Source: Paenibacillus silviterrae (GTDB lineage Bacteria > Bacillota > Bacilli > Paenibacillales > NBRC-103111). Taken from it: a DNA stretch of 64,000 nucleotides. A program made the position numbers and the translations under genes. The notes under the pieces are model-generated. The model did no database searches. It had not been told where the DNA came from and saw nothing but the letters and a program-made list of their open reading frames with translations. Where the stretch lies: the NCBI RefSeq assembly GCF_030167925.1, contig NZ_JASKUT010000002.1, positions 1,798,001 to 1,862,000 on the forward strand. Direction: 5' to 3'. Positions 35,669-44,403 of this stretch are shown piece after piece; position 1 is the stretch's first letter, and each line of letters begins with the position of its first letter.

Positions 35669-36170
35669 TCTGCTTCTTTAGATGGATTTTCAATACTGGG
35701 AGCTTCAAATCAGGGCGAACAGTCGAAGAGGATTCCCCAATTATTACTGCACCGAACGCTCTATAAAATCCCACCGCGTTGGGATCACTCTTTATTATAA
35801 TGTGATTAAAATTGCTATCCACCGCTACTTGTATAGCGTGTTTCATTAAACTTTTCCCGTAACCTGACCCGATTGAATTTGGATCAACAAATAACCAAAA
35901 CAATTCAACCTCATTGTTGGAGTTTCCCCTTAACTCGTAAAAACCTTTAACTGTGTTCTGAGTTTCGATTACAAATACCCAATTATCAAGAATGTTTTCT
36001 TCAGTAATAGTTAAATCCTTCTTAGCAAGCAGCATGTATTCCGGGTCATACCCCCAAAATGCCTTTGACCTATAAGCAATATCGCTTAAAATTGTTGCCT
36101 CTACGGGTCGAGCTGCTCTAATGACCCCTTCCACTCCTGGCTTCCCCCCAACGTGCATTAACCAACGCAT
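35658..36170 (-). CDS. GNAT-family N-acetyltransferase
   Basis: Up to 170 residues. GNAT fold with NNEVELFWLFVDP, the acetyl-CoA loop SIGSGYGKSLMKHA (about 102-115) and the C-terminal DPNAVGFYRAFGAV. The natural start is uncertain: family members begin near VIRAARPVEA, which here follows GTGGAAGGGGTC with AGGAG in front, so a GTG start around residue 13 is plausible. The last codons (LR-stop) are supplied by repeat G. Substrate unknown. Confidence 0.8.
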   Translation of the reverse strand: MRWLMHVGGKPGVEGVIRAARPVEATILSDIAYRSKAFWGYDPEYMLLAKKDLTITEENILDNWVFVIETQNTVKGFYELRGNSNNEVELFWLFVDPNSIGSGYGKSLMKHAIQVAVDSNFNHIIIKSDPNAVGFYRAFGAVIIGESSSTVRPDLKLPVLKIHLKKQTLR

Positions 36171-36220
36171 TTAAATAAGTCATTCCATCCTCCTGAACCA
36201 AAACCATGCTTGTAGGAATG

Positions 36221-36310
36221 CTGCCCTTTACTTCAATGAAATTGGGGAGCTTATCAGTAGCGATCTGCTCCCTGGTAATAGCACTATCGTCTCCCGATAG
36301 AGCTCAACAA
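36221..36310 (-). repeat. structured intergenic repeat, copy H
   Basis: Main hairpin GGGGAGC/GCTCCC (36244-36272); second hairpin CTATCG-TCTCC-CGATAG (36284-36300), fully compensated relative to copy D. It begins about 11 bases after the NUDIX stop (minus strand). Confidence 0.85.
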
Positions 36311-36320
36311 AACCAAGTTT

Positions 36321-36788
36321 TTATTCGTTGTATAATCTTGACAATAAGTTATATGCTGGATGTACTTCCCACGTTTCATACGGAACAAAACACTTTGCTT
36401 TCATTGCGTCGAGTGTACGAGATCTTTGCTGCGGGCGAGTTATGTATTTGTCTATATTTGATTCATTCAATTCAATATACCTAGCTTCTTTAATTTCTTC
36501 TGGTTGAATTTTTATATCTCCACTAACGTAATCTGCTTTAAAAACAACCGCTAATACATGCTTCGTTGCATTATAATACACCCCTGTTATCCCAATAGGA
36601 CGAATTACAATGCCAGTCTCTTCCAGAAACTCCCGACAAATTGCCTCGTCCAATGGTTCCCCTACCTCAACATTCCCCCCTGGCATTTCCCACGTATCCG
36701 AACGCCAGTGAGTCCTAAGTAATAAAACCTCATTTTTCTCGTTCATCGCTAAAGCGGAAACTGAAACGATGTGTTTGGGATTTTCCAT
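36321..36788 (-). CDS. NUDIX hydrolase
   Basis: 155 residues with Nudix box GGNVEVGE, seven residues, REFLEETGI (about 38-60). The preceding stop and its ATG abut (TGAATG), so translation may be coupled to the upstream phospholipase-like frame. It differs clearly from the NUDIX protein at 31140. It is followed by repeat H. Substrate unknown. Confidence 0.88.
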   Translation of the reverse strand: MENPKHIVSVSALAMNEKNEVLLLRTHWRSDTWEMPGGNVEVGEPLDEAICREFLEETGIVIRPIGITGVYYNATKHVLAVVFKADYVSGDIKIQPEEIKEARYIELNESNIDKYITRPQQRSRTLDAMKAKCFVPYETWEVHPAYNLLSRLYNE

Positions 36789-37430
36789 TCAACATTCTCC
36801 CATTAATTCATATGTAATTTCTTCAATGACAGCAATAGACTTATTTTTCGATAAGTTTATGTACTCGATAATGTCATCAAATTTGTATACTTCAAGTTCA
36901 CAATCCTTATTTTCTTCTATAATTTCAAAATCTCCATACATCTCATCAATAAATTTTTGCATGTCGTCTTGAGTTACACCAGCTATTTCTCTCGGGAGAG
37001 GACCGATTTCCAACTAGTTTTTTAGATATTCCATATTATATTGACAAAGCAGTTGTGCATTCATTTTTCTAAAATCTGAATACCATCGTTTTATAAAGTT
37101 TGGGTCTAAATCTTGTTCCTGCCTTAATTCATATGGATAGTAGATATACTCCATCCACATGTTATCGGAAGTTAAATGAGTTAAATATCCTAATGAGTAG
37201 TCATCTTTTATATCTGATAAGTATGTATCAATGTATCTTTGATAGTTTACCTGCCTGGTTCTCTTGTTTACATCTCCTTCAAAATAATGCGTAATGACTT
37301 TCCTTTCAAACGAGAAAGCGGCATCAGGTGCTATCGAACCTTTTAAAAAATCCCTCTTGTCTTTTATGATATTTTTAAGGCTGGAAGCAACCATCTCACC
37401 AATTATTAAATGCATCAACCGTGAGCCCAT
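36789..37430 (-). pseudogene. zinc-dependent phospholipase C-like protein interrupted by one in-frame TAG
   Basis: Codons 1-138 (MGSRLMHLIIGEMVAS, GSIAPDAAFS, THYFEGD, YLTHLTSDNMWMEY) carry the His/Asp pattern of the zinc-dependent phospholipase C/PLPC-like family. They end at TAG (37014-37016). The very next codon continues in the same frame for 74 more codons (LEIGPLPREIAGVTQ to YELMGEC), which fit the C-terminal part of the same protein, about 213 residues in all. Either a recent nonsense mutation or read-through. The rest of the frame is undamaged. Confidence 0.65.
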
Positions 37431-37540
37431 ACAATCGCCTCTTTTTTTTTCAATTATACATAGATTATTTCATAAATTTGGAATTAGGAGCAATAACAAA
37501 TGAGTGATAATTAACTGAGAGGACCAGCATCAGCAGAATA

Positions 37541-37605
37541 TTACGCCCGTTACTTCAATGAGCAAAGGAGCAGCTTATCAGTGGTAATCTGCTCCTTAAG
37601 GCTCT
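37541..37605 (-). repeat. structured intergenic repeat, copy I (half copy)
   Basis: AAGGAGCAG/CTGCTCCTT hairpin (37565-37597) with the CCCGTTACTTCAATGA flank. The second hairpin is missing, and PBP-like debris begins directly. Confidence 0.75.
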
Positions 37606-38110
37606 GAACTAATGTATCGAGGGAGCTGAACAGCCTGCAGGATCTCGCCGGCAGAATGGCTTGCTGCGCGGTGAGCTGCACCTTGCGATTAATCGTTAGA
37701 TACAGATTCTGCCCCTTGACCGGCTTGGTCAGCTTTATGTCGCCGACGATCCGTCTCATGCTGTCGATTTGATAGGATTTATAACCGTTAAGTCCTCGCA
37801 TCTCCTTCTGATACATCAACTCCATGCCGTCGTAGCCGACCTCCTCGGAATCCAAATACTTAAGCGTGGGATCCGATTGATCCGCGTTGATTTCTTTAAC
37901 TTCCTCAGTCGTCAACGGCTTGGAATTCGCTTTGCCTTTTTCGTTAACAGCTGCACGAGTTTTGCAGCCAGCGCCTCCGCCGCTTCTTGCTTAAAGCCTG
38001 TTTTGAAAGTAAAGTATAGGGACTGAGTTGAGATCGAATATGCGATCTGCTGTCCCGCCGAATCTTAAATATTGCCGCGGATGGACGGGATGAATACGCC
38101 CTTCATGAAC
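37606..38110 (-). pseudogene. penicillin-binding protein fragment
   Basis: Minus-strand fragment of the N-terminal dimerisation region of a class B PBP (SpoVD/PBP2 type). It holds SIRGNI, a stop, DSAGQQIAYSISTQSLYFTF and EAAEALAAKLVQLL, then after a frameshift LTTEEVKEINADQSDPTLKY, RRIVGDIKLTKPVKGQNLYL and TINRKVQLTAQQAI. It joins repeat I abruptly near 37660-37600. The transpeptidase domain is absent. Confidence 0.65.
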
Positions 38111-38528
38111 ATGCTTATCTGGGGTTCCTAGAGACTCGGACGACTCTCAACGAACTGTAGATAAGCAAAACGTATGATTAGTGAAGAGAACAGGAGAAAT
38201 GTAAGCATGAAAAAGACATTTAACCTAATACTGAAATGGCGACGGTTTCGAACTTTTTCTTTCGCACTTCCGTTTTAACATTTATTTTCAAGACGTTCCC
38301 TCATTCAAAGTCGCTCGATATCCACCCTTTAATTGTCATATATTCAGATTATCCCTGAACAATAAGAATAAGCAACCTTACGGGAATGGCGGGTATCCGA
38401 ACTCAATACCGAGTTATTTTTCAAAATTTACGCTTCCGAATCCATGAGACCGATGAATTCCCAGATCGGCTGTCGTCTATATAAACGAAGGCATAAATGA
38501 ACACAAACTAATTTGACGAAGAGGTGTT
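38111..38528. other. gap without a supported gene
   Basis: A plus-strand 23-codon reading frame (38207-38278, starting MKKTFNLIL) has a fair AGGAG site and may be the start of a lost secreted protein. Nothing else is supported. Confidence 0.3.
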
Positions 38529-38534
38529 TTGAAA

Positions 38535-38951
38535 ATGGCATTAACGTCCACATTCACGAGCTTCAACCTGCCTGTAAAAAACGTAGAACAATCGAAAGCG
38601 TTCTTCACCGGACTCGGATTCGAGCTCAACCCGCAATTCCCCGAGAACGAGAAATCGGTAGCCATCGTGATCGGCGACAACCTGCAGGTCATGCTGATCA
38701 ATCAAGCATTCTTTAATACGCTGACAGAGAAGGAATCCGTCGATACGAGCAAGTATGCGCAGATGACGATCGCATTGGCCTTCGAAAGCCGGGAAAAGGT
38801 CGATGAAATCGTGAATACCGCGGTCTCCTTGGGCGGGAAATTGCACGCTGATCCTGAAGATCATGGGTTCATGTATCATTGGGGCTTCGTGGACTTGGAC
38901 GGCCATCTGTGGGCCATTAACTACATGAACATGGAAGCGGCACAAGGTTGA
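38535..38951 (+). CDS. VOC-family (glyoxalase-like) protein
   Basis: 138 residues from the ATG at 38535 (GAGGTG about 10 bases upstream; an in-frame TTG two codons earlier is the alternative). It has paired beta-alpha-beta-beta-beta modules with FNLPVKNVEQSKAFFTGLGF and the C-terminal DPEDHGFMYHWGFVDLDGHL, typical of the VOC fold. This subfamily is mostly uncharacterised. It is one of the few plus-strand genes in the repeat-rich stretch. TTGAGGCTAACGGAGAG at its stop resembles the start of the structured repeat in the plus orientation. Confidence 0.85.
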   Translation: MALTSTFTSFNLPVKNVEQSKAFFTGLGFELNPQFPENEKSVAIVIGDNLQVMLINQAFFNTLTEKESVDTSKYAQMTIALAFESREKVDEIVNTAVSLGGKLHADPEDHGFMYHWGFVDLDGHLWAINYMNMEAAQG

Positions 38952-38989
38952 GGCTAACGGAGAGCACGCTCGTATTAGGGTTCAAAAAG

Positions 38990-39020
38990 AAAGACGCCGG
39001 GCATCTTCCCCGGCGTCTTC
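38990..39020. terminator. bidirectional terminator
   Basis: AAGACGCCGGG/CCCGGCGTCTT stem between the convergent VOC and GNAT genes, with A/T runs on both sides. Confidence 0.88.
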
Positions 39021-39079
39021 TTCGATGATTAGTTATTCGGTATACTTGGTCGGTAACCTGAGTGTTGTTGTTAATATCT

Positions 39080-39679
39080 TTAAACCATTTTCAAATAATC
39101 CGTTTGGAGCATGCCAAAGTAAATTAAGTCTTCATACTTTCCGGCCTTGATTATATGCTGTGGAAAAGTACCTTCGTGTTTCATGCCAATCTTGCTCATA
39201 ATTTTATAGGAAGCTGGGTTTCTTGTCATCGCAGCAGCATAAATTCGATTTAACTCCAAATCCTCGAATCCAAACTGGATAATCCGTCGGGCAGCTTCTG
39301 TTGCAAAGCCTTGACCCCAAAATGTCTTGCCTACCCAGTAAGCAAGTTCAGCATGGTTGAATTGTTTAGCCAACCTTAAACTTATGCAACCGATGAGCTT
39401 ACCATCTTCTTTCGAAAGCAAAGCAAAAGAAAAAATATCGCCTTTTTCTGCAGCTTGGCGCGTCCGCTCGATCCACCCTTCAGCAGCCCCGTCCGGATAA
39501 GGGTGAGGAATGGAGAGAGTTGTACTTGCTACGTCCTGATCCCCAGCTAATACCTGAACGAATTTTGCGTCTGATAATTCAAAAAGTCGGAGCAATAAAC
39601 GTTCAGTTTCAAATGAAGGATTCAAACCTTGCCCCCCCGTTTCCCTAATGGTTTCACGATATGATAAGGTTTTTTCCAA
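39080..39679 (-). CDS. RimJ/RimL-like GNAT acetyltransferase
   Basis: 199 residues. The classic ribosomal-protein-acetyltransferase-like pattern is present: FETERLLLRLFELSDA, ELAYWVGKTFWGQGFATEA (acetyl-CoA loop), LNRIYAAAMTRNPASYKIM, IGMKHEGTF. In the family such enzymes acetylate protein N-termini or small amines; the substrate here is unknown. It directly follows a partial repeat at 39683-39700 in which the upstream hydrolase pseudogene ends. Confidence 0.88.
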   Translation of the reverse strand: MEKTLSYRETIRETGGQGLNPSFETERLLLRLFELSDAKFVQVLAGDQDVASTTLSIPHPYPDGAAEGWIERTRQAAEKGDIFSFALLSKEDGKLIGCISLRLAKQFNHAELAYWVGKTFWGQGFATEAARRIIQFGFEDLELNRIYAAAMTRNPASYKIMSKIGMKHEGTFPQHIIKAGKYEDLIYFGMLQTDYLKMV

Positions 39680-39685
39680 GTTATT

Positions 39686-40503
39686 TCAAACTAACGTTCC
39701 CAATTGGCGCAATAAACTCAATACTGAATCAATAATAGCACGTGGTTTATGTACTTGAATAGAGTGCCAACTATCCTCAACAAGGATCTGTTGGGCTTTC
39801 CCTGTTAGATTTAAAAACTCCTTTTGCATCTCTTTTCAATCCTCACTTTGTTTTCCCGCAGTTACTACTACTATCGGCAATTCTGAATTCAAAGGAAATG
39901 ATTTTATTAACTGGTTGGCGCTTTCAAAAATACAAAGAAATTCTAAATAGGCTGCTTTGTACGCATTATTTCGAAGCTCTAGTGCCTTTACTTTTTTTTG
40001 AATAATTGGTGGTAACCTCTTTGCTCCAATATGCAGTTTTAACAAACGAGGTAATCCTATCGGGGATATAAATAGCCAAGTCTCAGTCTATTTTGTTGCC
40101 GTAGTAGTTCCTCATTTCTTCTTTGATTGAGTGAAGATCCTACATATCTTTTCTCGTGTGTCGAATCCACTAAGACAATCCCCACAACTTCCTCCGGATA
40201 TTCCGAAGCAAACAGCCTCATTATCATCCCGCCATATGAGTGTCCAACAAGAATATAGGGGGGATCTAATTTTACCCGAGTAAGTAAGTCCCTGAGATCC
40301 TGAACATATGCTTTACATGTTGGCTTTTCGATCGTTTCAGTGCTCCAACCAAATCCTGCTCGGTCATAAGAAAGGACCCTTGTGTATTTAGATAACTCTG
40401 GTTGAACTAACGCCCAACCCAAAGCACTCCCGCCCATTCCCGATTCTAATATTATTGTCGGAAGTTTATTTTTTGCTGTTCCAGTTAATATGGCACCATA
40501 TGA
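39686..40503 (-). pseudogene. alpha/beta-hydrolase pseudogene
   Basis: Minus-strand serine hydrolase of the alpha/beta fold: YGAILTGTAKNKLPTIILES, RVLSYDRAGFGWS, nucleophile Ser in ILVGHSYGGMIM, catalytic His in EDSWHSIQ. It is broken by loss of the 5' end (TAA near 40503), a frameshift near 40070 and an in-frame TGA (39836-39838) in place of a probable Trp. The final stop overlaps GGGAACGTTAG, a degenerate piece of the structured repeat. Confidence 0.75.
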
Positions 40504-40569
40504 TATAGGAATTAATTATACAAAAAAGAGAAAATCAACCAGCCCCATTTTCCTATTATTGGTTAATCG

Positions 40570-40650
40570 TTTAATTCGTTAACGCAGCTTCCGATAAAAG
40601 CCGGCTGCCGCGTGCTAATAGTTATTCAACTATCCTCCGTTACTTCAACA
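40570..40650 (-). repeat. structured intergenic repeat, copy J (degenerate)
   Basis: GCAGC/GCTGC core with GCTGCCGCGTGC, then AACTATCCTCCGTTACTTCAAC. It begins about 3 bases after the TAG of the GNAT pseudogene on the minus strand. Confidence 0.6.
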
Positions 40651-40652
40651 AA

Positions 40653-40955
40653 CTATTGCCTTTTTAGTATTAAACTGATTGGTTCGAATTTAAATTTCTT
40701 ATAAAATTTCACAGCATCTCCATTCAAATAACTTACTAAGATTCGAATGTTATTTACTCCATTTTCATCAAACCACCCCATAGACTTATTCATTAAGCAT
40801 ATCGCCAATTCCCTGGCTTCTATATTGTTCAAGTAAAAATAAAGAATCCAGTTCCCCTTCATTTTCTTTAGAGATAGTTGAAATCGAATAACCAATATAT
40901 GTTCCGCTTTGGTCGTCAACGGCTATAAGTATTTGTATTTTTCCATTCTTAGCTT
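40653..40955 (-). pseudogene. GNAT acetyltransferase pseudogene
   Basis: The first frame reads KNGKIQILIAVDDQSGTYIG, LDSLFLLEQYRSQGIGDML. A frameshift near 40800 leads to MNKSMGWFDENGVNNIRILV, KFYKKFKFEPISL and a TAG. The acetyl-CoA loop RSQGIG and the FYKKFKFEP signature identify GNAT. The 5' end is uncertain. Confidence 0.65.
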
Positions 40956-40966
40956 ATTATTACAAT

Positions 40967-41389
40967 TTCCCAACTCTTTCTTCAAACTGTTTGTTTGATA
41001 CCGTGCCATTAGGCAATAGATTTATTAATTCGCCTACATTTGTTATTGTACTACCTTTAATTGAAATAGTTAATAGTTTCAGTGTTATCCTTTAGCGTTA
41101 TGGAATTGGAATAAAGTCTGAACTTCTCTAACAATTTTGGCTTAATTTTATTCTCAAAATTATCATTCCAGATAAACATGTTCTTAAATATTTGAAATGA
41201 TGGCATATAGTTAGATTTCTCAATTTTTACTATCTGCAAGATAAATCTTTTAACTATTCTATATTTTCGTTTGGAATAGTCAGTATCTAAAAAAATAATT
41301 ACATCAGCGTTATTAAAGCTTGTGAACACCCAGGCGGGCAAGGTGGGTAGAAAGAATTGCAGGAATAAGCATAGCAGACAACATGTCAC
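40967..41389 (-). pseudogene. P-loop kinase-like (topology-modulation type) fragment
   Basis: Contains SFNNADVIIFLDTDYSKRKY, RIVKRFILQIVKIEKSNYMP and MFIWNDNFENK, like the middle and C-terminal parts of small P-loop kinases annotated as topology modulation proteins. The N-terminal P-loop is not present, and the C-terminal part continues in another frame to TAA near 40967. Not functional as it stands. Confidence 0.5.
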
Positions 41390-41482
41390 TTTATAATGAG
41401 GTTACCTCTACATCGAGGGCAGGAATTCCCACATCCCGACATCTTCTATTATTTTTATTGAACGGTGTCTTGTACAATAAGA

Positions 41483-41522
41483 AATACCTTCCCCAGCCGA
41501 AGGATCGGCAAGGAAAGGTATC
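41483..41522. terminator. imperfect hairpin
   Basis: ATACCTTCC pairs with GGAAAGGTAT around CAGCCGAAGGATCGGC. It lies beside repeat K and is probably a terminator. Confidence 0.45.
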
Positions 41523-41530
41523 TATATTGG

Positions 41531-41590
41531 GGTTGCCGTTACAACTGCTCCCTGGTTAGGTTCAACTATAGTTAGCCGTTACTTTAAGGG
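41531..41590 (-). repeat. structured intergenic repeat, copy K (partial)
   Basis: GCCGTTACAACTGCTCCCTGG keeps only one arm of the main hairpin, followed by TTCAACTATAGTTAGCCGTTAC. It begins directly after the TAA of the GNAT gene at 41591. Confidence 0.6.
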
Positions 41591-42103
41591 TTACGGTTTA
41601 CTTTTAGTGAGATATATTATTAAATCATCATCGACACGAACTGTATCACCAGGTGTGACGGGTTGTTCTTGATACATTACCCCTCTACCATCCGGTATAT
41701 AGCCTCTTTTTGCATATAAACGTTGTGCACTGCCATAGCTTTTATAGAGGCCAACCCCAATCCCCACTGTTTTATAGTTCTCGAATGCGATTTTCTCGAT
41801 AGCATCCATTAAACAATTACCGATCCCATGTTTCCGAAGCGGGGGTATAACATTAAAATCGTTTATTTCCGGAATACCGTTCTCGACGAAATATGGATAG
41901 TGAGATGTAGTAAGGAGATGTAAACTTCCCGCAAACTGTTCTTGAAAAAAAGCAAGTAAGGTTATTCTTTCGCCTATTACGTTTTGATCCCAGCATCTAA
42001 TGATATAATCCAAAGGTTTTCGAATTTTATGTTCAGTAAAAACCCGATATATTAGTTCTATATCTGTGGCTGTCATTGGACGAATATTAATTGGGCTATT
42101 CAT
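41591..42103 (-). CDS. GNAT-family N-acetyltransferase
   Basis: 170 residues, intact: INIRPMTATDIELIYRVF, IPEINDFNVIPPLRKHGIGN (acetyl-CoA loop RKHGIG), AIEKIAFENYKTVGIGVGLY, AQRLYAKRGYIPDGRGVMY. The substrate is unknown. The stop is immediately followed by repeat K, as with other cassette-like genes here. Next to the SF0329 gene on the same strand. Confidence 0.87.
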   Translation of the reverse strand: MNSPINIRPMTATDIELIYRVFTEHKIRKPLDYIIRCWDQNVIGERITLLAFFQEQFAGSLHLLTTSHYPYFVENGIPEINDFNVIPPLRKHGIGNCLMDAIEKIAFENYKTVGIGVGLYKSYGSAQRLYAKRGYIPDGRGVMYQEQPVTPGDTVRVDDDLIIYLTKSKP

Positions 42104-42164
42104 TAATCGACCCCTATAAATAGTTATTAATGCGCTAATCTTCAGGTGAATGAGTTATTTACTT

Positions 42165-42728
42165 TCATAACGTACTAAGCCGCAGTTCAAAAAAATACTG
42201 TACAATTGGATGCTTTAACTTCATCTTCTCGGCCATGTTTAAAATTCTTTTTTTTCCAACTCGTCTGTCAACCAAAGCTAGAATATTCAACAAGATGTCA
42301 TTACTCTCTAAGCTTTCCTCAATAGAAGTGGATAAAAATCTATTAGCTACATCGATAAAATTTGATTTACTTAATGATGTCTGTGCTGACAAAAGCTCTT
42401 TTGCATATTCTGATATTTTTCTGCTTCTTGCGATTACTATTAAACGTTCCTCAGGAACAGTCCCTTTGGTATCTTTTCTGACCGCTTCAATTTCTTCATT
42501 GTTGATAGGAATCTGGATATCTGAATCATTCTTAATTTCCATCTCCGTCTGATACCATTTGATTAAGGTATCACTCATATTGAGCACTTTCTTTTTATCT
42601 ACAGCAATATAACATAGTCCTGCTTTATCTGGTAAATAGCGGTAGCTGGTTGAAAGGTATTCGACCCTTCCATTTAACGCAGGACAGAGAAAGCTCTCCA
42701 GTTGTTGCTTCAATTTGCTCCAGGCCAT
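42165..42728 (-). CDS. SF0329-family protein (unknown function)
   Basis: 187 residues with ribosome site AGGAGG 6-7 bases upstream (CATAGGAGGATGAA before the ATG). The N-terminus AWSKLKQQLESFLCPAL and the block RKDTKGTVPEERLIVIARSR match what I recall of the SF0329 family found in Bacillus and Paenibacillus. Basic helical C-terminus (DRRVGKKRILNMAEKMKLKH). No known activity. It is intact, unlike many neighbours, and precedes an AT-rich 280-base gap before the IS element; a 9-base inverted pair CACTAACCA/TGGTTAGTG (42794/42867) lies in that gap. Confidence 0.75.
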   Translation of the reverse strand: MAWSKLKQQLESFLCPALNGRVEYLSTSYRYLPDKAGLCYIAVDKKKVLNMSDTLIKWYQTEMEIKNDSDIQIPINNEEIEAVRKDTKGTVPEERLIVIARSRKISEYAKELLSAQTSLSKSNFIDVANRFLSTSIEESLESNDILLNILALVDRRVGKKRILNMAEKMKLKHPIVQYFFELRLSTL

Positions 42729-43007
42729 TTCATCCTCCTATGTTTTTATATAATAAAATACCTATTGAAGCACTCATTCTATTATCCATAATACACTAAC
42801 CACCACATCGATCAAAAAGTAACCTTAAACCTTATCCCCTACCTTTCTCGAATCTCGGTATCTGTTTGGTTAGTGTGAGATTTTATAATATTTCGGTTTA
42901 ATTTAATCGTATTTTATATTTATTTAAAAAAGTATAATACATTTTCGAAGGCTCAGATTATAATGCTACACAGAAACTAGACAGTAAAAAAGGAGTATCT
43001 TAGTTGT

Positions 43008-43301
43008 ATGGCATCCACCAGAAGGAAGTTCACACCCGAAGAAAAAGCTCGAATCGTACTGGAAATTTTGAGAGAGGAAAAGTCCGTCGCTCAGCTCGCT
43101 TCTGAACACGGTATTCACGCTAATGTGCTGAACCGATGGAAGTCCGAAGCCGTCCAGAACTTGTCCCAGCTCTTCGTGGATGACCGTAAGGGCATCACTA
43201 AGATGAAAAAAGAATACGAGCAACAGATCGATGAACTCTACGCCGAGGTGGGAAAGCTAACCACACAATTGTCGTGGCTCAAAAAAAAATCTGGCCTCTA
43301 A
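43008..43301 (+). CDS. IS3-family transposase OrfA
   Basis: 97 residues with an HTH (RRKFTPEEKARIVLEILREE, LASEHGIHANVLNRWKSEA) and a coiled-coil C-terminus (KMKKEYEQQIDELYAEVGKL). AAAAAAGGAG lies 13 bases before the ATG. It ends at TAA just after a run of nine A (43281-43289), the expected place for a programmed slip into orfB. Confidence 0.92.
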   Translation: MASTRRKFTPEEKARIVLEILREEKSVAQLASEHGIHANVLNRWKSEAVQNLSQLFVDDRKGITKMKKEYEQQIDELYAEVGKLTTQLSWLKKKSGL

Positions 43302-44157
43302 TCTTTCCCGCGAGGAACGTTTGGATCTGCTAGAATGGGAGGGCTCTGAGCACTCTATCCTCGTTCAGGCTGATCTCCTGAGCCTAAATCGCTCCAGTTT
43401 GTATTACAAACCGGTTCCTCCCTCTCCGGAGGAGATTCGCCTCAAACACCGGATTGACGAGCTTTACACGCAATATCCCTTCATGGGCTATCGTAAGATC
43501 GCGGCCATTATGAATCGTGGTCAGGATTTCATTCACGGGAATACAGTAAGGCGCTACATGCGTGAAATGGGGATCATGGCAATACATCCAGGTCCCAATC
43601 TGAGCAAACGCGACCTGCAGCATCGGACTTATCCTTATCTGCTTCGGGGGTTACAGATTACGGAACCTGATCAGGTCTGGAGTGTAGATATCACGTATAT
43701 TCGCATGAGACAAGGTTGGATGTACCTCTATGCAGTAATGGATTGGTTCTCCCGCTATCTTGTGGACTGGCAGCTGGATCAGAGCTTAGAGATCGGCTTC
43801 GTTCTTGACACCATGGAACGTGCACTCAAGCGGCGGAAGCCCGGAATTGTCAACAGTGACCAAGGAAGCCATTTTACGAGTCCCAAGTATATTGAGTTGC
43901 TTAAAGGTAATGAGGTCCGTATCAGCATGGACGGCAAGGGGCGTGCTACCGATAATATTGTCATCGAGCGCTTCTGGCGTAGCCTGAAGTACAACGAGGT
44001 ATATCTCAATGATTATGAGACACCTCGAGAAACAAGGCGAGGGATTGAACGCTACATACATATTCATAACCACTACTTACCGCATCAGTCACTGAAAAAC
44101 CATACGCCCGTAGCTGTCTATAACCGTGACGTTGTGCTTGAATCCACAAGTGAATAA
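43279..44157 (+). CDS. IS3-family transposase OrfB (DDE catalytic subunit)
   Basis: The frame is open from the A-run; an in-frame TTG at 43321 is a possible independent start. It has HTH_21 (RIDELYTQYPFMGYRKIAAI) and an rve integrase core with the DDE residues in VWSVDITYI, IVNSDQGSHF and NIVIERFWRSLK. About 290 residues, complete. OrfB is in the +1 frame relative to OrfA, whereas IS3 elements usually use a -1 shift; loss of one A from the run, or transcriptional slippage, would explain it. Confidence 0.92.
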   Translation, partial: SKKNLASNLSREERLDLLEWEGSEHSILVQADLLSLNRSSLYYKPVPPSPEEIRLKHRIDELYTQYPFMGYRKIAAIMNRGQDFIHGNTVRRYMREMGIMAIHPGPNLSKRDLQHRTYPYLLRGLQITEPDQVWSVDITYIRMRQGWMYLYAVMDWFSRYLVDWQLDQSLEIGFVLDTMERALKRRKPGIVNSDQGSHFTSPKYIELLKGNEVRISMDGKGRATDNIVIERFWRSLKYNEVYLNDYETPRETRRGIERYIHIHNHYLPHQSLKNHTPVAVYNRDVVLESTSE

Positions 44158-44263
44158 CAAGGGAAGAAAACCTTCTCCCGCGCCTTCGCTTGGGCTACAC
44201 CCACAACCACTGTGGTACGCGATTAATTGGTAATTTATTTCATTAATACCAGTAGGGGATGAT

Positions 44264-44292
44264 CAATGTTCTTTGGTTCCCAAAGAACATTG
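44264..44292. promoter_or_regulatory. perfect 13-base inverted repeat before the glycoside hydrolase gene
   Basis: CAATGTTCTTTGG-TTC-CCAAAGAACATTG, followed by GTGAACCAATTCACAC. It lies about 110 bases before the start and near TTGACA at 44333, so it is a candidate operator; a terminator is less likely because no T-run follows. Confidence 0.5.
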
Positions 44293-44403
44293 TGAACCAA
44301 TTCACACCTTAACTATATCAAAAAAACTGTCTTGACATCTTGTAGCACCATAGATTTTGATGTTTTATTCGCTTACAAAATAATCAGAAAGGTTGATCGT
44401 AAA

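Larger units (their letters stand above)
42987..44160 (+). mobile_element. IS3-family insertion sequence
   Basis: Two overlapping genes, orfA and orfB, of an IS3-family element. I could not find matching terminal inverted repeats on either side, so the true ends are not set; the element may have lost an end. It inserted inside the accessory region between the SF0329 gene and a glycoside hydrolase gene. Confidence 0.85.

Noticed and set aside
36221..37605. CRISPR array
   Set aside because: Repeats are too long, too variable and separated by genes rather than by uniform spacers; no cas genes.
42987..44160. Terminal inverted repeats of the IS3 element
   Set aside because: No matching left and right ends could be found by eye; reporting ends would be guesswork.
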